Shown here piece after piece: positions 56,110 through 64,000 of a stretch of DNA of 64,000 bases (within the stretch, counting starts at the first letter, position 1; each line of letters starts with the position of its first letter). Location: contig NC_135016.1 in the NCBI RefSeq assembly GCF_051020955.1, positions 25,267,131-25,331,130 on the forward strand. The letters run 5' to 3'. The stretch comes from Megalopta genalis. Its lineage: Eukaryota; Arthropoda; Insecta; Hymenoptera; Halictidae. The notes under the pieces are model-generated. The model searched no databases. It was not told the origin of the DNA and saw only the letters and a list, made by a program, of their open reading frames with translations. The translations under genes and the position numbers were made by a program.

Positions 56110-58199
56110 GTTCGTCAATAACCAATAGAAACTGAAACGCGTCCTATGATAATTAAATAAAGAAAGGAGAATCAAATCTCTTATTAAGTATAGGTGTTTA
56201 AGTACACGCTCATTGTTGTAGAATCAATTTTTATTGACTTAATGAATTTACGTTTTCAATTTCGAAAGACGCTATGTTTTCTTCGAAAAGTTTTTCGTCA
56301 GCAAACGATAACTCGTTAAAATTTATTTGTGAAGATATCTTGAGTGTCTTTTCCTTTCTTTTTCAATTATTTTCAAAATAATTGTATATTGCAATATTCT
56401 GCAGTGGTACGTGTACGTATCAATATTTTATTGCAAATTCTAAGTGTATTTAATTTGCTTGATATCTAGCAACGTTCTGAAATATTCTTGATTATTTTCA
56501 TAATAATTGTTCTTCACGGTATTCTCCAGTGGCATCTATATGCCAGTGCTTTGTTACGAGATAATGGAGCAATTATTCCTTTTCTTAATACGTACAGGAG
56601 TAAAGCTGAAGATTTCCGTTCCTTCTTCTGCCATGTCCACAAAAAGACCTAATTGCATCAGTTAATAAGATTGAGTACATATTTTTTTCTACGACGCGAC
56701 AACGCGAAGTACAATCTTCCCCGTATTCTTGGAGAATTTGATGTCAGCTTGTTCCCGATGCGAATTTTTCTGCCGCTTCCACGGAAAATCTTCCTTCACA
56801 GTGTCAGAGGACTTTCGTGCGCTCAACTTTTTAAGCTCCCGGGCAAGAAAGAAGAGATACCTCTGCTCATTTTAAGTGTTTTCGGGCAATTTATTACGCG
56901 GGCGACAAAAATTACGCAAAAGTTTCCACCGGAATCACCTTAAAAGCGTTCCGAGAGACTTCCCTTTGAGGGTCTTGATATCGTAATAATTTTCCAGAGA
57001 ATATTTTCACAATAGAGGTCAGTCGAACTATTCCAGTTCTCGCGGTAGCGCAGTGCGAGCCATGAAAAGAGCCCGGAGAGTCGAGGGGGCACCGCGTAGA
57101 AGCAATCTATTAAGTCCCCGAAAACATTTGTGTCGTCTTGGAGATTTCAACGTCTGTTTACTCCCGTAACAAATGCCCCTGGCGGTCGAAAGTCAACTAG
57201 GTACTTAGCTTCTTGCAGACTTCGTGGAATTTTATCGCGTCGTCGATATTAATTGACCAGAAAATTTCAAGTAAAAATATTAAGAGTATGTTAGGTAGAT
57301 ATAATATTATACGTATCTTTCAGTATCACATTTAAATTCAATATTCTCCATGCAATACTAAATTATATTATATTGTTCATTTTTTACATTCTTGAATGTT
57401 TCTACGATTTTGTAATTGAAATTGTAATGATGGCAATTACTACGCTGTGATTCTCATGCAGTTTTGACGAAAACGAGTTCACCAATTGCAAAATCGCGAC
57501 AACATTTAAAAAGATTAATAATGTTCTTACGCTATTTTCAATTTCTTAAAAAATGATTAAGAAACAAGGTACATATCTATGTAACTCCTGTATCTTATAA
57601 TTAGCGCAGACGATTATAATTTTACATAAAAATCACGAAGTCCTCCAATACTTTCTATTTATAGTATGTATAGTATATATATAGTATGTAAAATAAAAAT
57701 TCGTAAATAGAAACTTCCTTAGCTTTTTGTTCTTTGTCGAAACTATTGCAGCCACTTAAACGTCGGACAGAAAATTGCAAAGTAATCTTTCAGCTGGTTC
57801 GGTGTACGGAATTCAAGATGCATGTTTCCCCGAAAACTCGTTCCCCATTGGGTCGTTCGCCTAACAACCAGCGGCAAGTGGCGTCTGATATTAGGAAAGC
57901 GATCCTCTTGAATAGACGATTAGGCGCAGAACTTGTGAGAAACAGGTGTGGCTACGAATCCTCCATCGTCGATCGACTACCCTTCAAACTCCTCCAACAG
58001 CCGCCGTCAGGAGGGTTCTCATCATCATCACGAAATCCCAATTTCCCACAGGTTCTATACTCCGTCGTCTCTTCCGATAGCCTCTCCTTAGCTAATATCG
58101 AATGTCCCTCACCCAGAAACGGAGAACTCGCTGACACCGCGATGGCTTCACGGCCGAATTTTTTTCGTGCCTTATGGTATTTCAGAAATACTCGACGAT
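56110..58199. other. Unique sequence
   Basis: AT-rich with a mixed block at 56650-57250. The open frames 56653-56943 and 57734-58207 (157 codons, plus) are unrecognised, and the latter runs into a transposon end. 57640-57690 holds short TATAGTATGTA repeats. Confidence 0.35.
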
Positions 58200-58793
58200 T
58201 ACTTTAGAATTTCTCCCGGAAATGCCAAATTTCGGGTTGCTGTGGATTTCCCTGTGCTAGTCCTGTCTCTCTAATGTCTCTCTAATTGACGCTCGGATTG
58301 TCCACAAAAATGGACAATTTTGGAAGAGGAGATACGATTGTTCGAGCCTTGTGGCTCGTTTTTTATGGTTATCGATTGTCAACAACTATAGAAACGAGCT
58401 GCAAGACTCGAATAATCGTGTCACCTCTTCCCAAATTGTCAATTTTTGTGCACGATCTGTACGTCAATTAGGGAGACATTACTGTAATTTATTGCTATGT
58501 CAATGCTAAGGGTCGAACGGAGTTGATCTTCGAATCGTGTCATGTGGCATCCGCATTGCCTACGAATCGTGGCATGTGGTCTCCGAATTGCCTTCGAATC
58601 GTGGCAAAAGATTATAAATAAAAAAGTTAAGTCGTCATTTTTATTCCAGCATTACTATGCATTCATATTAATGTACATCGGCATACTGGCCTCTGCCTTT
58701 TTTGCCGACTGCCCCGACGAATCGCAACTTAGTATTCTCAGATCTGCAGGTTTCAATTCCGCCCTCCGAACGTTTCTGGGAGAAATTACTGTA
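58200..58793. mobile_element. TACAGTAATTTCT-family element with one nested hairpin element
   Basis: The right end is GGGAGAAATTACTGTA (58778-58793). The left end AGAATTTCTCCCGG (about 58206) has lost its TACAGT by mutation. Reverse-complemented, it matches host segments of 6400-7832 (GCCGACTGCCCC, TTAATGTACATCGGCA, AAATGCCAAATTTCGGG). It lacks the insertions found there but is interrupted by 58270-58486. Confidence 0.75.
58270..58486. mobile_element. Mariner-like hairpin element nested in the 58.2-kb host
   Basis: CTAATGTCTCTCTAATTGACG at the left (one base trimmed by decay) and GGGAGACATTACTGTA at the right. The arms share GGAGATACGATTGTTCGAGC and its complement. The host sequence on the right (ATTTATTGCTATG) resumes as in 7780-7790 (reverse complement), showing the insertion. 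Confidence 0.8.
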
Positions 58794-60977
58794 ATACAAG
58801 CAAGAGATACAAACGAGGGACGCACAATTGATCAACAAAATGTTGACTCGAATCAAAGATGCAATTCCAAAGAAAAATCTTGATAACGTTCGAAAAAATG
58901 GCGAACTCCGAGGAGTCCGAGGAAAAGCTGTGTACTGCTCGCGATCATGGGCTGCAAAAGCGGCTCGGTCGAGCTGTTCGCGGCAACTTTCATCAGCGAG
59001 GAACGCGCATGAGGATTCGTCGGGCCGAGAAATAAACGTCCGCGTCGTTCGTCTCCGTTGTTCGAGTTATTCGCGCAGTCGGTCTTCCTGTCCGTGGCGC
59101 GCCGCGGATGTTTCGTCGGTCGTTTCGCCACCGCAGGAAAAAGAAACGCCCACTCCTAGTTTTATAAACTGCGCTGTTAGCATTCTTAACGTCGCGTCCT
59201 GGCTACACCGCAACGCATTTTTGTGGTTTGTTTCTCAAAGCTGCTGTCCGCAACGCCGGCAGACCGCCATCGCTTTTCTATACGCGCGGAATGCCGCGCG
59301 GCGATCCGCTTTCATTTTGCGGACGAGAGTCGATATTATGGCATTATTATCCGAACCTCGTTTCTTATCGGGTAGTAATGTCTATCGTCGTTTACACCAT
59401 CGTCGACGAGTAATTTACTATAACTTCATTGATTATAGGGCGATCACTTCAAATAGCAGCGTGATTCTCAGCTACGGAGATAAAAAATTTTCTTTTAAGA
59501 CCTTTTTGATTTTACGCCCCTAAATTATGGCACTTGGTCGGGAAACGATGGTACGAATCGACTCATTAAAAATTGAGGTAGGAACTGAATGACGGTATAA
59601 CGAACATATTTCGCTTCACTATTTCGTTTCATACTGTGTTTACCTCGATTTATACAAAATATGCGATTTTCATACGAGATAAAAATTGTCTGCACTAATT
59701 ACAACGTATAGGAGCTCCTTTGATGTTTATTTCGTTCATTAATAACATAATTTACGTATGATTAATGTTATTAATAATCGATTGAATGCAAACAATATTT
59801 ATTTATTAACAATGCAACAATATTTTTAAATTCTTTAAATATTATTACTGTTTTCAACTGTTGCATAAAGAAATATGGAAACAATATGTACAAATAGATT
59901 TTGTTAGAATAATTGTGCAATTAAATTGATTCCAGATTCATGCGTTCGCGATCAAAATTGCAAAAACGCATGAACAATTTGAAAATAATATTTTATTACT
60001 GTCAGCCCACTGAAATTACTAAGACAAGAAATGTCTATGTAGTTCATGCGTTATGCAATTAACGAAGAAATTGTTGATTTTGCATAAAGATCCGTCACCT
60101 ATTTATCGGACATTTTAATTCGGATCTCGTAATAAAATCGTTCGAGGTCACCGTGTCGTCGCGACGCGGCGCGGCGTCGCATCCAGCGGAATCCGATTTG
60201 ATAACGAGTCGATAAAAAGGGCCGGAATTGAATTTCCCGCGAAACATTGAACACATGATGGATACGTCGTCGGGTAGCACGCGGCAGCGTAAGATAAATA
60301 TTTACGGAACTTCCTGATACCGAGGCTGAATTTAAACGCTCGCGCCCGGGGAAATCTGCTCACACACGCCGAGCCGCGCCACGTCGCGCGGCTCTTCGTC
60401 TTCGTTGCTCCGTCGTATTAGCATATTGCGGCCGACCGCTTTCACGAGCTGATATATTTAAAATTTTATAGAAGAACCGGAAGGAGGGAGAGTCGGACCA
60501 CTCTTCTCGCTCATATTTTTACTTGAAAAATTGCGCCGACTACAGTAACCCATCCGCTTTCTGAAATCTTTAATTTTAAAGCTACATAACTCTCCCGACA
60601 GTCCGAGATGGGGGGCGGCCGTAACTTAATTGCGGAGGTTTATGCAAATTCCTATTAGACGGTTTTCAAGCGACTTCCCTAGCGTTACAATTTCTGTTAC
60701 CCTATGATATGACATAGAACCATATTTATTCATTTGCCGCGAATTTAAATAATTTCCGGAATTTCTGGAATCAAGAAATAAATTGAGAATGCACGAATAG
60801 AATTAATGTAGGATATATGAAACAAAACGTAGCATATTACATTGTACTCTACTCTAAATGCAATTGCAATAGACACGTAAGAAATACTTAATACTACTTT
60901 TTATATTTGTTTAAAGATTTCTTGATGTGAAAACGTCCGCTCGGTTTTCAATTTCATACCTATATTTTTACACATCA
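58794..60977. other. Unique sequence; GC blocks at 58.9-59.3 and 60.1-60.6 kb
   Basis: The plus-strand open frame 58828-59523 (231 codons) is the longest outside repeats. It crosses GC-rich to AT-rich DNA, has overlapping frames in other phases, and shows no domain, so I do not call it a gene. The 60.1-60.65 kb block is CpG-rich with ATATTTAAAATTTTATAG and TTAATTGCGGAGG words and could be regulatory. Confidence 0.3.
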
Positions 60978-61556
60978 TACAAAGTGTCCATAATTGTGTT
61001 AACATCTGGAGAGGGGTAATACGTGAGGTTATTTGTAGTAACTTTTTCCTTAGCGAAAGTGCAATCCGCGGCTTCGTTTACGAGTTATTAACGAAAAACA
61101 CTGGCCAATAAGAGGCGAGCTCGGCTAGCGTAAGCAATGAAAAACGAGATCGCGGCGAGGTCGCGCGGTGACCGAGCCAACGTGCGGTCCAAGCCCAGTC
61201 CCGCTGATCGGCTCGGCCGCTCCGCGCCGGCCGAGCTCACCTCATTGGCTCGCGCCAGCTGATCGCGTCTCTCATTGGTCACCGTTTTTCGTCGAGCCAG
61301 GCCACTCCGCGCCAGCCGAGCTCGCTTCTCACTGGCTCGGCCGCTCGGCGCCAGCCGAGCTCGCCTCTCACTGGCTCGCCTCTTATTGGCTCGGCCGCTC
61401 CGCGCTAGGCGAGCTCGCTTTTCATGGCCAGTGTTTTTCGTTGATAACTCGTAAACGAAGCCGCGGATTGCATTTTCGCTAAAGAAAAAGTTGCTTCAAA
61501 TAACCTGAGGAATCACTCTTTTTGCGAATTGTTAACATAATTACGGGACACCCTAA
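60978..61556. mobile_element. CCAAT-core long-inverted-repeat element, copy C
   Basis: The left end ACAAAGTGTCCATAATTGTG and right end CATAATTACGGGACACCCTA are inverted. The arms match copies A and B. The GC core is expanded, with at least six GGCTCGGCCGCTCCGCGC / GCCAGCCGAGCTCGC units and four or more CCAAT/ATTGG boxes. The 104-codon frame 61168-61482 is a periodic artefact of this core. Confidence 0.85.
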
Positions 61557-63543
61557 ATTATATTAATCGCTATAAAACTCTGCGTTCATTAAACTTTAAC
61601 AGTTCCGCCGAAAAACGAATTCCATTACCCGTTTAATTTATGTTGGCGACAGCCAAGTAAGATTTTACTTCGGAAACTTCTCTGGACTTACCCAATCTAC
61701 AGTCAAGGGCCAAAAAGCTGTGCAGTGATCATTCGTTTCCGCAGAACTTGGAATCAAGGGTTTAGAGGACGAGCCGGTGCTCCCATCCCGAACACGATAG
61801 AAGGGGTTGTAAAGTTCGGCCAGGAGAGATTCTAGCCAGGAACCGAGCACGAAAATTCTCGGGGATTCTGGTGGCGCATTCGGGTCACGCGTGCCAAGGT
61901 TTCGACAGATCACCGAAGGCTTAGTTCTAAAGAACAGTCTCGGCACTTGGCGTCGGGGAAGGAAAATAAAGGTCCGCTAAGGGTTAATCTTGTGCCAACC
62001 CTCTGTCACTCACGTCGCCGCCTCGCCACCTAATCCGGAACTTGTACCTTCGGCTCGGAGGCAAAGAAGCATCCGCGCCTCGAATTTCCTTCTTCGTGAA
62101 TTCCCTTGAATTTTCGATATCGCCGGGCGTGGGAGGTGGGAGAAGAAGAGGATTCAACCGCGAGTACACCTTCTCCTCTTTCGTACTTTCCTCCTCCTGG
62201 CTCTCCCAAAACGCCGGAATCCAGAGCCGTAATCTTTTCAGTATTCGCGCCGTACGTCAAAGAAAATGTGATTGCACTTCTGGAATTGCGACCGCCGAGA
62301 AGTCTCAGTTTCGTAACGTAAAGTAAACGCACGCGTCCAGTTACAATACCTAGGACAATCGAATTAGGGCGACCGAGGATTTTCAGCATTTTTGATACCT
62401 TTAGAATCGGCGATTCTGTTGTACCGTCTGACGCGAAGCACCGATATTCCTCGGAATTTCTTGCTGCGATAGATTGTCATCTTTAACAAGCCCGTATGGA
62501 TTTTTCTCAACTGGCACGTCTGCTTTATTTCTCATAACAATTTTTTACGTCAAATCGCAACATCGTCAACAACTGTCGTGGTCGATTGCACGCGGAGAAA
62601 ATACATTCCTGATGCAGTCTCACACCACTGGAGGGCGAAATTTTAGAAAATTGCGGAATTTAGAATATTTTAGAAAAATGAACTGGACAAATAAAACTTT
62701 AATCGAAACTTTAACGTTTCATCAAGAGGAGTTATAAAAAATATATACTTTTTTGCATGTTTTGCATATCGCATATTCCTTGCATATTTTACATAGAAGT
62801 TGCATATTCGGCATATTACGTTCGCGTTTACGGCAGAGGAACAATATCAAGAATTTCAATAATGTTTTGGCCCTAATTCGATGGCACGTCGCCGGTCTAT
62901 ATCGACAATAGTTTCATCATAGACGATTGGTATGTTGGTGTAGCTGGCTTGTTTACCATACGGTCGTTAATAATCTCGCTGGAATGAATGCCGCACACGA
63001 ACTCTGATTTTTCGGATCATTTGTTACGTTTATCGCGTATCATTTGTTTGGCGCGGGGCGGTGCTGCGCTTTAATAACTCTCTGGAAATATAGATTTCAA
63101 TTAAAATTCATAGTGAGCATAGAAATACTTCCGCGTTTCTATAAATCAAACTGTCTGTATGGTGAATATAGAACGTGTACATGAAAGGTCAAAAGTTGGA
63201 GTTTTGCTATTAGCGTACTTAATCAGAGATTTTTGTGTGTGTGCTATGTGTTTCGTCTGTACATTTTTAACACGAATGCGTAAAAGCTGCAGTCTAATTG
63301 AAGCGAATCTTTTTTAATAATCATTGTTATTATTTTCAATTAAATAAAATAAATTGCTGTTGCTCCAGGAACAACAGAATGTCTAATAAATCAAAAAGAA
63401 ATATCTTCGGAAATATGTTTTGAAAAACTGATCGATCGTGCTGATAATGTTCACAAGTAGACCGTGGATTTTTAGCGAAATAAAAATTGTCTGTAGAATT
63501 TACAGAAAAGGAACAAATAAACACTGAGAAGCACATTCTTTCT
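61557..63543. other. Unique sequence
   Basis: The GC-mixed block 61700-62400 has overlapping antisense open frames (62030-62389 minus, 62042-62326 plus) without domains. CTAAGGGTTAA at 61977-61987 resembles a lone TTAA-element end. The 62750-62820 segment has four GCATAT-type repeats (TTGCATATT words). No gene is called. Confidence 0.35.
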
Positions 63544-63833
63544 TTAACCCGAGAAAGATAACCTACGTCGCAGAGGCGCCTGCGAAGACTGTTGATTTTT
63601 GTTAATTTTTCATAGAGGTCTAGTGATTTAAGTTTAAAATTACTTAAAATATAAAAAAATATAATATAAATGCATTTGATTTTTACAATAATGCCAAACC
63701 ATTAAAATGACTAGATTAACTTAAATAAATATCCATTGTTAGTATAAAATTGACGCCTTAGAAAAGCATGCGCCTCTGAAGCGTATGGTTATCTTTTACG
63801 TACGTTGTCATATGGTTATCTTTCTAGGGTTAA
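63544..63833. mobile_element. piggyBac miniature element with canonical CCC(T/G)AGAAAGAT ends
   Basis: TTAA at 63544-63547 and 63830-63833. The left end reads CCCGAGAAAGATAACC; the right end, reverse-complemented, reads CCCTAGAAAGATAACCATAT with a further AAAGATAACCATACG inside. Outer repeat, spacer and inner repeat (GCGCCTC/GAGGCGC near 63574 and 63771) reproduce the asymmetric end layout known for the original moth piggyBac. It is non-coding, 290 bp. Confidence 0.88.
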
Positions 63834-63846
63834 TAATAGTGTTACG

Positions 63847-63869
63847 GCGACTTGTCCAGATCAAGTCGC
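63847..63869. repeat. Short perfect hairpin
   Basis: GCGACTTG-TCCAGAT-CAAGTCGC: an 8-bp stem and 7-base loop just outside the piggyBac element. The role is unknown. Confidence 0.5.
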
Positions 63870-64000
63870 TGTAATGTGAAACTGCCCTGTTGTGAATAAC
63901 TCCTTAAAGAATAATAGAAGATAGGGGTTGCCACGGAAGAGTGTTACCAACGGACGATCGAAGAGTCGAAATCGGACTGTCGAACGAGCAACATCCCACT

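Noticed and set aside
58828..59523. 231-codon plus-strand open frame
   Set aside because: Longest non-repeat frame, but Arg/Ser-rich in the GC half and hydrophobic/AT-driven after it; no family recognised and no splice or promoter support.
61168..61482. Periodic 104-codon frame with repeated ELASHWL-like units
   Set aside because: Lies inside the GC core of the CCAAT-core transposon; the periodicity is that of the DNA repeat.
61741..61930. Possible 5S rRNA because of GATCACCGAAG and CCGGTGCTC words
   Set aside because: Only about 11 consecutive bases match; the remaining 5S helices and the internal promoter boxes are not in place.
1..64000. tRNA genes
   Set aside because: GTTCGA/GTTCAA words near 769, 9049, 25604 and 29213 were inspected; none has a matching acceptor stem and A box at the right distance.
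1..64000. CRISPR array
   Set aside because: No short direct repeats with regular unique spacers; the tandem arrays here are microsatellites or transposon duplications, and the DNA is eukaryotic.

Overview
This looks like nuclear DNA of an insect. Hymenoptera, and probably a bee, is my best guess. Supporting signs are compact GC-rich islands alternating with AT-rich sequence, insect-type microsatellites, TTAA-bounded piggyBac-like miniature elements, mariner-type hairpin elements, and dispersed repeats ending in CAGGGTGTCCC. The taxonomic call is an inference, because no gene in the window could be assigned to a lineage. There is no bacterial gene organisation.

I see no confidently assignable protein-coding gene, rRNA, tRNA or CRISPR array in the 64 kb. 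Almost all long open frames are by-products of CT/GA repeats, GC-rich islands or transposon hairpins. The best coding candidate is one cysteine-containing open block at about 22.1-22.4 kb on the plus strand, with a plausible acceptor and a weak donor. Several AG|GT juxtapositions that resemble recursive (ratchet) splice sites occur at 1743/1744, 17666/17667 and 50104/50105 on plus, and at 44821/44822 on minus. They would fit a very long intron, but that is unproven.

The best supported content is mobile DNA. (i) About a dozen miniature elements are bounded by exact TTAA and carry short inverted repeats: 4923-5188, 7026-7509, 9986-10326, 11652-12377, 12406-12658, 23041-23379, 26089-26178, 31884-32279, 32276-32526, 51737-51981 and 63544-63833. 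(ii) TA-flanked mariner-like hairpins begin with TACAGTAA: 19183-19401, 42171-42384 and 58270-58486, plus fragments. (iii) A larger TACAGTAATTTCTC family lies at 6400-7832 and 58200-58793. (iv) CAGGGTGTCCC long-terminal-inverted-repeat elements lie at 6470-6921 and 11551-12990. (v) A second family ending in the same motif carries a GC-rich core with many ATTGG boxes: 27148-27622, 55645-56109 and 60978-61556. (vi) A hAT miniature element with a perfect 8-bp target duplication lies at 52803-53110. (vii) A 229-bp solo LTR with a 5-bp target duplication lies at 13505-13733.

Layout: 0-6 kb is mostly unique with two miniature elements. Two related nested transposon stacks follow at 6.4-7.8 and 11.5-13.8 kb. 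A 0.5-kb CT-rich array (8.3 kb) and a 0.45-kb GA-rich array (21.4 kb) flank a stretch of unique DNA. Next come a TTAA-element cluster at 22.5-23.4 kb, a mixed unique/regulatory-looking region to 31.9 kb, paired TTAA elements at 31.9-32.5 kb, and a long unique stretch to 50 kb with small tandem duplications at 38.8 and 40.3 kb. A repeat-rich 50.5-53.1 kb segment follows, and the last 8 kb holds four more elements. Several GC-rich islands contain clustered homeodomain-type TAAT sites and may be enhancers. Because the elements interrupt one another, and uninterrupted relatives lie in the same window, insertion order and empty sites can be read directly.
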